A DNA stretch of 13,778 nt from Alphaproteobacteria bacterium (GTDB lineage: Bacteria; Pseudomonadota; Alphaproteobacteria; Rickettsiales; JABSSG01). The stretch lies in NCBI GenBank assembly GCA_022600235.1, contig JAHZKS010000011.1:1-13778 (forward strand), in the 5' to 3' direction. Positions 1 to 6,324 of the stretch are shown here, piece by piece. Below the pieces are notes generated by a model. It made no database searches, was not told the DNA's origin, and worked only from the letters and a program-made list of their open reading frames with translations. Both the position numbers and the translations under genes were made by a program. The number at the start of each line of letters is the position of its first letter. Positions within the stretch are counted from its first letter, which is position 1.

Positions 1-41
1 AATATAATTATAGTAAATAAAAGTAAATTAGCCAAATAAAG

Positions 42-69
42 TTGCATTAGATTACTATTACGCTAGAAT
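42..69 (+). promoter_or_regulatory. Candidate sigma70 promoter for the AspA/AstE-like operon
   Basis: A TAGAAT -10 box (64-69, five of six matches to consensus) is preceded after 16 bp by a weak -35, TTGCAT (42-47). It would give a leader of about 24 nt before the GTG start at 100. The surrounding sequence is very AT-rich, so chance matches are easy; this is inference from position. Confidence 0.35.
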
Positions 70-99
70 GGTGCTTATAAAAAACTCACTCAATAAAAC

Positions 100-1131
100 G
101 TGAAAAATTCAAATATCAAAATTTGTGACACAGTAATTCATCCTGGAGAAGTTGCAAATCTTGCTCTACCTCTACCAGAACAATATTCGTGTTCACCTCT
201 ATACATGCCAATAAAAGTTATACACGGAAAGAAGAAAGGTCCGTGTCTTGTGCTATTTTCTGTACTCAATGGAACTGAATTAAATGGTCTGGAGATAGCT
301 AATAGGATCACTAATATTATAAACCCAAAAGATATTCACGGAACTGTTATTACTATACCAGTTGTTAATGTGTATGGATTGACTCACTATCCTCTAAGGT
401 TGCCTACAGATAAAGCCTTGGCTGATTGTTTCCCAGGAAATGAAAATGGTAGCTTTGGAGAGCGTATCGCATACACATTCACACAAGAAATATTGAAAAA
501 AGCTGATCATTGCATAGAGCTTCATACAGGTGGAATGAATCATAATATTCTTCCTCAGGTTTATTGTAATTTTGATAATAAAGAAGCAAAAGAACTTGCA
601 AAAGCCTTCCAAGCACCAGTTGTTACAAATGTAGCTTTAAAAGATAATTTATTGAGGCAAACCACAGAAGAACTGCAGATTCCGCTTCTTGTATACCAAG
701 CTGGAGAAGCAATGCGTTTTGATGAAAATGCAATTACTGTTGGTGTAGATGGCGTACAAAATGTACTCCACACAATAGGTATTTTAATTAAAAAACCACA
801 GAGAAAAGCTTCTACAAAGATCAATCCTATTTTCTCAAGAGATGAAGATTGGATTGTAGCTCATAAAGGTGGAATTTTGCATCCCAGCGTTTCCTTGGGA
901 GAAACTATCAAGAAAAATAAAGTTATTGGTACAATAAGCGATCCATTTGGCTCTGACGTATCAGAATCAATTAAATCACCTCAGGAAGGAATTGTGGTTG
1001 GTATTAATACGACCCCTCTTATTCATGAAGGTTTACCAATATTTAAAATTGCATCTTTCCTTGACTATGACAAAGCAGAAAGCGTCATCGAGAAATGGGA
1101 TAAGACTCAACCTGATAGCTACACAACTTAG
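100..1131 (+). CDS. AspA/AstE-family (succinylglutamate desuccinylase/aspartoacylase) protein, probable pseudoenzyme
   Basis: This 343-residue protein has the layout of the zinc carboxypeptidase-like AspA/AstE deacylases, which normally hydrolyse N-acyl amino acids. Family landmarks are visible: NGTELNG (57-63) where the HGxE zinc motif belongs, LPTDKALADCFPG (101-113) where the family has LPDRRDLNRxFPG, ELHTGG (140-145) with the third zinc ligand, and YQAGEAMRFDE (199-209) with the catalytic Glu. A C-terminal beta domain follows. Two key sites are changed: the first zinc ligand His is Asn57, and the substrate-binding DLNR is ALAD at the same spacing. The protein may therefore be inactive or do something else. 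The start is a GTG without a clear Shine-Dalgarno; no upstream in-frame start is better. The gene ends 3 bp before the MFS gene, so the two are probably co-transcribed. Confidence 0.8.
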   Translation: MKNSNIKICDTVIHPGEVANLALPLPEQYSCSPLYMPIKVIHGKKKGPCLVLFSVLNGTELNGLEIANRITNIINPKDIHGTVITIPVVNVYGLTHYPLRLPTDKALADCFPGNENGSFGERIAYTFTQEILKKADHCIELHTGGMNHNILPQVYCNFDNKEAKELAKAFQAPVVTNVALKDNLLRQTTEELQIPLLVYQAGEAMRFDENAITVGVDGVQNVLHTIGILIKKPQRKASTKINPIFSRDEDWIVAHKGGILHPSVSLGETIKKNKVIGTISDPFGSDVSESIKSPQEGIVVGINTTPLIHEGLPIFKIASFLDYDKAESVIEKWDKTQPDSYTT

Positions 1132-1134
1132 TTT

Positions 1135-2412
1135 ATGTATAACCAGAATGAATTCACAGCAAAAGGATTTAGCGTCTGGTTTGTTTGCGCCTTATTCTTC
1201 TTATATGAATTTTTCCTACGAACAGTAATGGGAACCTTTCAGCAGCCTCTTACTGAAAGCTTAGGTTTGTCTTCTCTAGAGTTCTCGTTTCTTAGCACCA
1301 CTGTATTCGTATTTTTTTATGGAACATGCCAAATACCTGGAGGATTTATAATTAGCCGAATTGGTCTAAAGAAATCTCTTATGATAGGATGCGCAATATG
1401 CACAATAGCTAGCATAGGGTTTGGATATTCTGTAAATTATGCCATGGCATTATTCTTTAGAATGCTTATGGGTTTGGGATCTACATTCGGATTTATATCT
1501 CTTTTAGTATCGGTTCATGAATGGATGCCAAGCAGACATAATGCATTGATGATTGGAATATCAACATTTGTTGGAACAATGGGCCCAATGCTTGCAGCTG
1601 GTCCTCTCGACACCATACTACAAACATACTCAGTTGGCTGGCGCCCTGTGTTTGTGTCTCTCGGTGGAATAGCTCTGTTATTGTTACTATTATCATTCTT
1701 ATTCGTCGAAAATAACCCAAGAAAATCTGGTAAATACACGGTTTTACAAACTCCAGAAAAAATCAAAGCTTCTATATTTAAAATGTTCAAAAGAAGTCAA
1801 CCTTGGTTTATCTCTATATTCTCTGCATCTGTATATTTCTCTTTAGAATATTTATCTGAAAATGAAGGAAGAATCTTTCTTGCACTCAAAGGTATAAAAA
1901 CAAATAATGCCGCTTACATGATTACCATATCATGGATTGGATATGCATTAGGATGCCCTCTTCTAGGCTTCTTAGCAGATTATTTTAGGCGCAGAAAAAT
2001 TATAATGGTTTTATCAACCTTATGTCTTTTTTCATCTACATTAATGATTATTTATTTGCATGATCCACAATTTCTTACTTTAGGATTTTTTCTTATGGGA
2101 CTAGGAGCTAGCGGACAAAGCATTGGATTTGCAATCATTGCAGATCAGTTTAAGAAAAAATTTATTGCAGTTGCATTTGGTTTTAACAATGCACTGATTG
2201 GGTTAATACCTTCTGGACTGGCACCTTTTATAGGGTGGATGCTTGATAAATCTAGCGGAGCAACCACACCAGGGTTGGAGGATTATTATTTAGTCTTTAT
2301 ATCTCTGATAATCATCGCCGCAATTTCTGTTATAGTTTCTATATTCTTCATCCACGAAACTTACGGAAAATCAAAAGTAGAATTTACTTATTTGAATCTT
2401 AATAGGAAATAA
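1135..2412 (+). CDS. MFS transporter
   Basis: A 425-residue polytopic inner-membrane protein with about twelve hydrophobic segments, the usual size for a major facilitator. The MFS motif A is visible in both halves: GGFIISRIGLKK (residues 69-80) after TM2 and GFLADYFRRRK after the central loop. The charged loop around KYTVLQTPEKIKASIFKMFKRSQ separates the halves. The N-terminal stretch ALFFLYEFFLRTVMG resembles the organic-acid/anion MFS groups common in Legionella, Coxiella and intracellular alphaproteobacteria, but the substrate cannot be read from sequence. It lies 3 bp after the AspA/AstE-like gene and 4 bp before the deoxyribosyltransferase-like gene, so it is probably the transport component of one operon. 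The ATG at 1135 places the first transmembrane segment about ten residues in, as is usual. Confidence 0.9.
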   Translation: MYNQNEFTAKGFSVWFVCALFFLYEFFLRTVMGTFQQPLTESLGLSSLEFSFLSTTVFVFFYGTCQIPGGFIISRIGLKKSLMIGCAICTIASIGFGYSVNYAMALFFRMLMGLGSTFGFISLLVSVHEWMPSRHNALMIGISTFVGTMGPMLAAGPLDTILQTYSVGWRPVFVSLGGIALLLLLLSFLFVENNPRKSGKYTVLQTPEKIKASIFKMFKRSQPWFISIFSASVYFSLEYLSENEGRIFLALKGIKTNNAAYMITISWIGYALGCPLLGFLADYFRRRKIIMVLSTLCLFSSTLMIIYLHDPQFLTLGFFLMGLGASGQSIGFAIIADQFKKKFIAVAFGFNNALIGLIPSGLAPFIGWMLDKSSGATTPGLEDYYLVFISLIIIAAISVIVSIFFIHETYGKSKVEFTYLNLNRK

Positions 2413-2416
2413 ATTT

Positions 2417-3055
2417 ATGAAAAAAGAAATACTCGTTTATTTATCTGGTGGAATCAAAAAAGGCCATGATGACCAAAGAAAATTTTTCTGGAATGAAAAA
2501 GAGAAAAAAGAGTTAGTCTCTGAAATGACAAATACCAGCCTGATTCAACTTGACCCAGCACTCAGAACAGATGACCTTGGAGATATGCTTTCTATACTAG
2601 GTAGAGATATGCTACAGGTGCTAATAAGTGATGCGGTTTTAGTAGATGCTAGAACCAAACGTGGTGTTGGTGTTGGAGCAGAGATAGATAGAGCTGAGAC
2701 TCAAAATATTCCAGTCATTGCAATCGTGCCTGAAGATACAGCTTATCATAAGTTTGATACAACAATTCTTGATCAGCATATCGATGAGTGGAAGCACCCT
2801 TTTATTTTCGGCTATACTAGCTTTGCAGCAAAAACATTTGCAGAATCTGGAAAATGGATCGACCAAAATCTTGCACAAAAAAAGGAATGCCTACCGAACG
2901 ATATAAGCGATAGAATATTAGGCGCAATGCAGCATTATATCCATACGCAATTAATGAATGACTTGCCTATGAAGAAAATGTATGAAGAAATTAGCATAGT
3001 AAAAGATCGTATTGATTTTGTGACTAATAAAGAACTTGCATACTCCACTGTATAA
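2417..3055 (+). CDS. Nucleoside 2-deoxyribosyltransferase-like protein
   Basis: A 212-residue soluble protein whose N-terminal ~110 residues look like the Rossmann-like nucleoside 2-deoxyribosyltransferase/DUF4406 superfamily. YLSGGI (8-13) follows the first strand, SDAVLVDAR (71-79) supplies the conserved acidic positions, and RGVGVGAEIDRA (82-93) contains a Glu (89) where these enzymes carry the nucleophile, followed by NIPVIAI. The superfamily cleaves or exchanges N-glycosidic bonds of nucleosides or nucleotides. Which substrate this member uses is unknown. The C-terminal ~80 residues are not recognised and look helical. Four bp separate it from the MFS stop codon, so it is the last gene of the tight cluster starting at 100. 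Family assignment is moderate; a role in nucleoside turnover is inference. Confidence 0.6.
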   Translation: MKKEILVYLSGGIKKGHDDQRKFFWNEKEKKELVSEMTNTSLIQLDPALRTDDLGDMLSILGRDMLQVLISDAVLVDARTKRGVGVGAEIDRAETQNIPVIAIVPEDTAYHKFDTTILDQHIDEWKHPFIFGYTSFAAKTFAESGKWIDQNLAQKKECLPNDISDRILGAMQHYIHTQLMNDLPMKKMYEEISIVKDRIDFVTNKELAYSTV

Positions 3056-3057
3056 AT

Positions 3058-3111
3058 ATGAAAACTGTAAGAAATTTATTAATAATCATTGCTTTTGTTT
3101 TCATTTTATAA
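3058..3111 (+). CDS. Possible 17-residue hydrophobic micropeptide
   Basis: An ATG two bases after the preceding stop codon opens a 17-codon frame, MKTVRNLLIIIAFVFIL, ending in TAA. Lys/Arg at the start followed by an unbroken hydrophobic stretch is the layout of a signal peptide or a single-span membrane peptide. It sits between the deoxyribosyltransferase-like gene and the VOC gene. It may be a genuine small membrane peptide, the remnant of a lost secreted protein, or chance. There is no clear Shine-Dalgarno, though translation could be coupled to the upstream stop. Confidence 0.25.
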   Translation: MKTVRNLLIIIAFVFIL

Positions 3112-3124
3112 TCAAGTTTTATTC

Positions 3125-3511
3125 ATGACTATATTTAACCATATTCAAATTAAAGTCAAAGATTTAACAGAGAGTCGTAAATTCTACGATAAAATAATGG
3201 ATGCGCTAGGACATAGCATAGTGCTAGAAATAAAAGATACAGTAATTGGGTATGGCACAAGCGTGCATGACATGTTTGAAATACGACAAGCGAATTCTGG
3301 AAATATCCTATCCGAATCTGTGCATATTGCTTTTAATGCAGCATCGCGCAAAGATGTAGAGTGTTTTTACAAGACTGCTATTAAAAACGGAGCACAATGC
3401 AATGGCCCTCCTGGTTTAAGACCGCAGTATGAAAAAGGATATTATGCAGCATTTGTCATAGACAATGACGGGCACAATATTGAAGCAATATATAAAGGCA
3501 AAAAGGAATAA
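3125..3511 (+). CDS. VOC (glyoxalase/bleomycin-resistance fold) family protein
   Basis: From the ATG at 3125 this is a 128-residue protein, the usual length for a single-domain VOC protein made of two beta-alpha-beta-beta-beta modules. HIQIKVKDLTESRKFYDKIMDALG (residues 6-29) is the typical first module. The metal-ligand positions of the fold appear as His6, His67 (SVHIAF) and Glu120 (GHNIEAI). VOC proteins use a divalent metal in isomerase, lyase or dioxygenase chemistry; this member's substrate is unknown. The frame is open further upstream to 3089, but the extra twelve residues are hydrophobic and absent from family N termini, so 3125 is preferred. It lies 69 bp after the deoxyribosyltransferase-like gene and converges on the YhhQ gene, 7 bp apart. 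Confidence 0.8.
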   Translation: MTIFNHIQIKVKDLTESRKFYDKIMDALGHSIVLEIKDTVIGYGTSVHDMFEIRQANSGNILSESVHIAFNAASRKDVECFYKTAIKNGAQCNGPPGLRPQYEKGYYAAFVIDNDGHNIEAIYKGKKE

Positions 3512-3518
3512 TATATTA

Positions 3519-4184
3519 CTAAACTACTTTTTTATATCGAGTAAAATCAAAAAAACTTCTCATCAATACAATACACAAGTAAAACAATGGAATGCTACAG
3601 AAAGTAAAAAGTAACTTCCAACTGTAACTATTTACTATGAGTGGCCACATATGCTCACTAGAAAAGATGCCGAAGAATGTCATAAAACTTATCACAACAC
3701 TAGTATCAACAAGCAATGCTATGCTTGTGCTTCCTAGGTTTCCTAACCATAAATATTTACCTTTAGTGAAATTACGTATCGCAATATATATGTGTAAATC
3801 TATAGTTTGCGCAATGTAAAATGCTACCACAGATCCTATAAATGCTATGCTATAATAACCGAATATATTGTGAAATGTTTCATCATTTACTCTTGACCAT
3901 TCAGTAGCTGACAAATAGTCCATGAAGGATATTATCAACATAATCAATATATTAGTGAACATCGCAAAGTTAATACAAAATTGAGCCCTTTCTTTCCCAT
4001 AAAATTCTGCAATCAAATCAGTTATAAGAAAAGTTAAAGGATATAATATTGCTCCAACTGATAATTCAAATCTGTGAAAAGGCAGATCCAAACCAACAAA
4101 CTTCTGATAAACCATATTTCCTAGTATTATTAGTGATGTAAATAATACGCAAAGAGCGGTGTATAGTTTGTCAGTTATTTTCAT
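3519..4184 (-). CDS. yhhQ: Queuosine precursor transporter (YhhQ/VUT family, DUF165)
   Basis: A 221-residue inner-membrane protein with about six hydrophobic segments. The signature stretch YPLTFLITDLIAEFYGKERA (residues 48-67) is the diagnostic DUF165/YhhQ motif; a second conserved part is QTIDLHIYIAIRNFTKGKYLWLGN with the downstream DTSVVISFMTFFG. Characterised family members import preQ0/preQ1 or related queuosine precursors, which are used for tRNA wobble modification. In host-associated bacteria without de novo queuosine synthesis, salvage is the expected role. The gene stands alone on the - strand, convergent with the VOC gene. The ATG at 4184 gives a normal N terminus with the first membrane segment at about residue 8. 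Confidence 0.88.
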   Translation of the reverse strand: MKITDKLYTALCVLFTSLIILGNMVYQKFVGLDLPFHRFELSVGAILYPLTFLITDLIAEFYGKERAQFCINFAMFTNILIMLIISFMDYLSATEWSRVNDETFHNIFGYYSIAFIGSVVAFYIAQTIDLHIYIAIRNFTKGKYLWLGNLGSTSIALLVDTSVVISFMTFFGIFSSEHMWPLIVNSYSWKLLFTFCSIPLFYLCIVLMRSFFDFTRYKKVV

Positions 4185-4222
4185 TGCAACAGAGTAATGA
4201 TTTAGACAATTATGTTTATAAG

Positions 4223-4517
4223 GCCTTCACTACATGATGTCAAAAAGTAATGACACCATCCTGAACCTTCATCTGTCATTCTGGGCTTGATCCAGAATAT
4301 CAAACAGTGTGACTCCGTAGGTAGAGGATTCCTCATCAATCGTGGAGTGATGATGCTGGAGGCACGGAGTAAGGTGGTGAAGTTGGAGGTGCGGAGCGAT
4401 GGAGTTGTGGCGGAGTGAGATATTGGAGGTGTAGAGTGATGGCTCTGAAGGCCGTGGAGTGACAAAATTAGAGATATGTAGCCATGCAGTACTAGGTAGA
4501 GACACATATGCCTTCAC
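4223..4517. repeat. Degenerate repeat island with palindromic and ~20-bp tandem units
   Basis: This 345-bp gap between the YhhQ gene and the next CDS holds no convincing gene. At 4278-4298 ATTCTGG and CCAGAAT form a 7-bp inverted repeat inside a sequence of the type (TGTCATTCTGGGCTTGATCC) seen dispersed in alphaproteobacterial genomes. From 4341 to 4462 run five or six degenerate units of roughly 19-27 bp, each ending in a variant of GGAGTGA (GGAGTGA, GGAGTAA, GGAGCGA, GGAGTGA, AGAGTGA, GGAGTGA). The whole island is bounded by an 8-bp direct repeat GCCTTCAC (4223-4230 and 4510-4517) that could be a target duplication. It is visibly richer in G on the + strand than its surroundings. Confidence 0.6.
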
Positions 4518-4529
4518 AAAACATTCACT

Positions 4530-4889
4530 TTATTCCGTCAGTTCCTGTATTAAACCTGAGGGACTAGCACTAAGTACATCAGCTGCATTACCAGCATCAC
4601 CTGATCCCGTAACATTAGCCTGTTGAAGTATAGACTCCCCTGCACAAGCTGCTACAGCATTAGCTTGTGACTCTGCTGCTGCATCTGATTCCGAATCTTC
4701 TTCTGCAGCAGCTCTTGCTGACCTTAGCACTGCTATATTATTTTCTGCACCTTCTAATACTTCTTGCATTTTTTTAATGAACTCTCTTAATTTTTCTCTT
4801 TTTTCTGGGGTTAATCCTTCTTCTTTTGGGGGTGATTCTTCTTTTTTATAGACTTTACCTCTCCCTGTTTTTCCTTTTAATCTTCCCAC
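4530..4889 (-). CDS. Small Ala/Glu-rich protein, paralogue A of a tandem pair
   Basis: I do not recognise this 119-residue protein. It starts at GTG (MGRLKGKTGRGK), with a basic N terminus, a charged probable helix LTPEKREKLREFIKKMQEV (residues ~26-44), an Ala/Glu/Ser-rich low-complexity middle, and a C-terminal module from AACAGESILQQA to the end IQELTE. That last module and the promoter element upstream are shared with the gene at 5075-5545, so the two arose by tandem duplication. The start choice is supported by the equivalent ATG in the paralogue (both begin MGR) and by identical 46-nt spacing to the shared upstream element. No signal peptide or membrane segment is seen. Such modular low-complexity proteins are often lineage-specific, and sometimes secreted effectors, but nothing here proves that. 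Confidence 0.55.
   Translation of the reverse strand: MGRLKGKTGRGKVYKKEESPPKEEGLTPEKREKLREFIKKMQEVLEGAENNIAVLRSARAAAEEDSESDAAAESQANAVAACAGESILQQANVTGSGDAGNAADVLSASPSGLIQELTE
4537..4653 (-). repeat. Duplicated C-terminal module, copy 1
   Basis: About 117 bp matching 4997-5114 with roughly eight substitutions and one indel by hand alignment. It encodes the intact C terminus (AACAG..LQQAN..GSGDAGNAADV..IQELTE) of the 4530-4889 gene. Confidence 0.85.
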
Positions 4890-4934
4890 AATAGACCCAT
4901 TACTTAGTTATATCTTTTTTATTCTTTTGCAAAA

Positions 4935-4951
4935 TTTTGGTACAGTAAATA
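4935..4951 (-). promoter_or_regulatory. Shared upstream element / candidate promoter of paralogue A
   Basis: Read on the - strand, TATTTACTGTACCAAA recurs with one change (TATTTGCTGTACCAAA) upstream of the paralogue. In both cases exactly 46 nt separate it from the start codon. TTTACT followed at 17 bp by AAGAAT is a possible sigma70 promoter, but the conserved TGTACCAAA might equally be an operator. Confidence 0.45.
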
Positions 4952-4996
4952 CAAACTGCCGCCTTTTTATCATGACATTATTCCCAACTTTCTTCA

Positions 4997-5114
4997 GTCA
5001 GTTCTTGTATTAAACCTGAGGGACTAGCACTAAGTACATCAGCTGTATTACCATCATCACCTGATCTCGTAATATTAAGCCTGTTGAAGTGTAGACGCAC
5101 CTGCACAAGCTGCT
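4997..5114 (-). repeat. Duplicated C-terminal module, copy 2 (with 1-bp insertion)
   Basis: Second copy of the module at 4537-4653. An extra A at about 5077-5078 (+ strand AATATTAAGCC against AACATTAGCC in copy 1) puts a TAA in frame and cuts the module short. Read without it, the frame continues as ANITRSGDDGNTADV..LIQELTEESWE and ends at a TAA at 4978-4980. Confidence 0.85.
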
Positions 5115-5545
5115 TGAGCTGCTTCTCGCCCTTCTTCTCCAAAAAACTCTTCTAGAAATTCACCCAATCCCACTTCTGTTACTGTTGTTACTCCATGATC
5201 TGGATCAACCTCTGCTGCTTGAGCTGCTTCTTCTTGCGACTCTAATTCTTTTAATCTTATCTTTGCGTCTTTTACCCAATCACTAAGTAAAGGGTTGAGT
5301 CCTGCTTTTCTTATCATTCTTTCAAGACGTTCTTTTTCAGTTATACCTCCTTCTTCTGTTGATTTTTGTTCTTCTGTTGGCTGCGCAACACAAGCTGCTG
5401 GAGCTGCTTCTTCTGCTTGAGCTTCTTCTTGTTCTGCTTTTTCTTCTCCTCTAATTGCAGCTAGAAGTTTTTTTGCTCTTCCTTCTGCTTTTGCTTTTTT
5501 TGCTCCAGCTATCATTTTTTGCTTCTTTGATGGTCCCCTTCCCAT
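5075..5545 (-). CDS. Small Ala/Glu-rich protein, paralogue B, C terminus frameshifted
   Basis: An unrecognised 156-residue protein with a strongly basic N terminus (MGRGPSKKQKMIAGAKKAKA), a Glu/Ala-rich low-complexity region (~32-58), a charged segment ITEKERLERMIRKAGLNPLL that parallels the LTPEKREKLREFI segment of paralogue A, and an acidic region with GLGEFLEEFFGEEG. It ends AACAGASTLQQA, where the ~40-residue module shared with the 4530-4889 gene should begin. A single-base insertion near 5077 truncates it; the restored frame would run to 4978. The start has a Shine-Dalgarno-like AAGGGG six nt upstream. No signal peptide or transmembrane segment is seen. Function is unknown. It may be a recent frameshift, a programmed slip or a decaying copy. 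Confidence 0.55.
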   Translation of the reverse strand: MGRGPSKKQKMIAGAKKAKAEGRAKKLLAAIRGEEKAEQEEAQAEEAAPAACVAQPTEEQKSTEEGGITEKERLERMIRKAGLNPLLSDWVKDAKIRLKELESQEEAAQAAEVDPDHGVTTVTEVGLGEFLEEFFGEEGREAAQAACAGASTLQQA

Positions 5546-5591
5546 AACAAACCCCTTGTTTAGTTAGTATTATTTAGATTTTATATGGCAC

Positions 5592-5607
5592 TTTGGTACA
5601 GCAAATA
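5592..5607 (-). promoter_or_regulatory. Shared upstream element / candidate promoter of paralogue B
   Basis: The - strand sequence TATTTGCTGTACCAAA is the second copy of the element at 4935-4951 (15 of 16 bases identical), again exactly 46 nt from the start codon. TTGCTG followed by TAAAAT at 15 bp is a possible but non-ideal sigma70 promoter. Confidence 0.45.
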
Positions 5608-5821
5608 AAACCTTATGTCTAGACAATATTTTATGTATTTACAGATTTTTTTTCTAATATACAGAATTTATATATCCGAACTTAGGCTTGTTGTAGAGAT
5701 ATCATTTTTTGATGCATTAACGTTTCTTTAATGACTTGGAATCACGGATAAATCATGGAATGAGATAGATTGTCTTTACGACTCTTCGTACTGCTAGAAT
5801 TCTGGTTGGGAGGTATTTCTT
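5608..5821. other. Intergenic stretch without recognised features
   Basis: About 210 bp between the paralogue B promoter element and the GIY-YIG gene. I see T-runs (around 5645-5655) and no convincing ORF, RNA gene or strong hairpin on either strand. Confidence 0.5.
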
Positions 5822-6061
5822 TTATTTTATCAATCTTTTTACAGCAATAGCTTTCCCTGAACCTGATTTAAAATACTTTTCTAATTTTCTAGCATGTATT
5901 TCTGTTTCTACCGCTATATAAGACTTAAGTTTTATTGGCAAAAGATTTTTAGTTGAGTTAACTTGTCCGTTATCATGAGACTTTTTACGTCTTTCCAAGT
6001 CATTGGTAGACCCTACGTAAATATTACCATTTTTAAGCTCTAAAAAATATACATACCACAT
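5822..6061 (-). CDS. Small GIY-YIG nuclease-superfamily protein
   Basis: A complete 79-residue single-domain GIY-YIG protein of the UvrC N-terminal-like/YhbQ size class. The two signature strands are YVY (3-5) and YVGSTNDLERR (15-25) with the conserved Arg24, and the catalytic Glu is in HARKLEKYFKSGSGKA (Glu61). The family cuts DNA or RNA through these residues; small stand-alone members have no established single function. A strong GAGGAG Shine-Dalgarno (6069-6074) lies 7 nt before the ATG. Upstream, between it and the tRNA-Ser gene on the same strand, is only a nested inverted-repeat element (6080-6206). The gene could therefore be read out from the tRNA promoter, or belong to a small element inserted at the tRNA 3' end. 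All key residues are present, so it is probably active. Confidence 0.85.
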   Translation of the reverse strand: MWYVYFLELKNGNIYVGSTNDLERRKKSHDNGQVNSTKNLLPIKLKSYIAVETEIHARKLEKYFKSGSGKAIAVKRLIK

Positions 6062-6079
6062 AATATATCTCCTCAGTCT

Positions 6080-6206
6080 CCCTACGCATTGCTTCGGGAG
6101 ACACTCCTAGCTCTAATCTCACTTCGTGGTCAGGCACAAATGGCCTGCCTCCCGAAGCTCGCTTGCCAAACGAAGCGCTACGCGCATAGTTTGGAAGAGC
6201 GTAGGG
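6080..6206 (-). repeat. Nested inverted-repeat element abutting the tRNA-Ser 3' end
   Basis: CCCTACGC (6080-6087) pairs with GCGTAGGG (6199-6206), and the latter ends at the base next to the encoded CCA of tRNA-Ser. Inside, GCTTCGGGAG (6091-6100) pairs perfectly with CTCCCGAAGC (6149-6158) and encloses a CAGGC/GCCTG hairpin (6131-6147). A second arm CCAAAC/GTTTGG (6166-6171/6189-6194) follows. The result folds like a multi-branched structure. It is less AT-rich than its neighbours. It could be a palindromic mobile element, a transcription-termination or processing signal for the tRNA, or a structured leader of the GIY-YIG mRNA. Confidence 0.65.
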
Positions 6207-6296
6207 TGGCGGAGTGAGAGGGATTCGAACCCTCGATACGCGCAAACGTATACTTCCTTAGCAGGGAAGCGCCTTCGACCACTCGGCCATCACTCC
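6207..6296 (-). tRNA. tRNA-Ser (anticodon GCU)
   Basis: The - strand begins GGAGTGATGGCCGAGTGG and folds as a class II tRNA. The acceptor stem is GGAGTGA/TCACTCC and the anticodon arm CTTCC-CTGCTAA-GGAAG has GCT at 6260-6262. A long variable arm is built on TATACG/CGTATC-like pairing, and the T arm is GAGGG-TTCGAAT-CCCTC. The discriminator is G and CCA is encoded, so the gene spans 90 nt. GCU reads AGU/AGC serine codons. The long variable arm is the serine identity element. Confidence 0.95.
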
Positions 6297-6324
6297 TTAG
6301 ATGCATGAATATGCTGAATGTGAA

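Noticed and set aside
947..1228. + strand 93-residue ORF
   Set aside because: Out-of-frame shadow across the AspA/AstE-like and MFS genes, without family features.
3089..3124. Upstream start for the VOC protein
   Set aside because: Adds twelve hydrophobic residues not found in VOC family N termini; the ATG at 3125 gives the standard start.
4341..4462. CRISPR array
   Set aside because: Units are degenerate, of unequal length and without conserved repeats separated by unique spacers; no cas genes nearby.
4202..4517. Two - strand ORFs of 101 and 82 residues
   Set aside because: They lie inside the degenerate repeat island, overlap in different frames and show only repeat-derived Ser/Thr/His-rich sequence.
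6033..6245. - strand ORF spanning the tRNA-Ser 3' half and the palindrome (RVRIPLTPP...)
   Set aside because: Its first part is the translated tRNA T arm and the rest translates the inverted-repeat element; a common annotation artefact.
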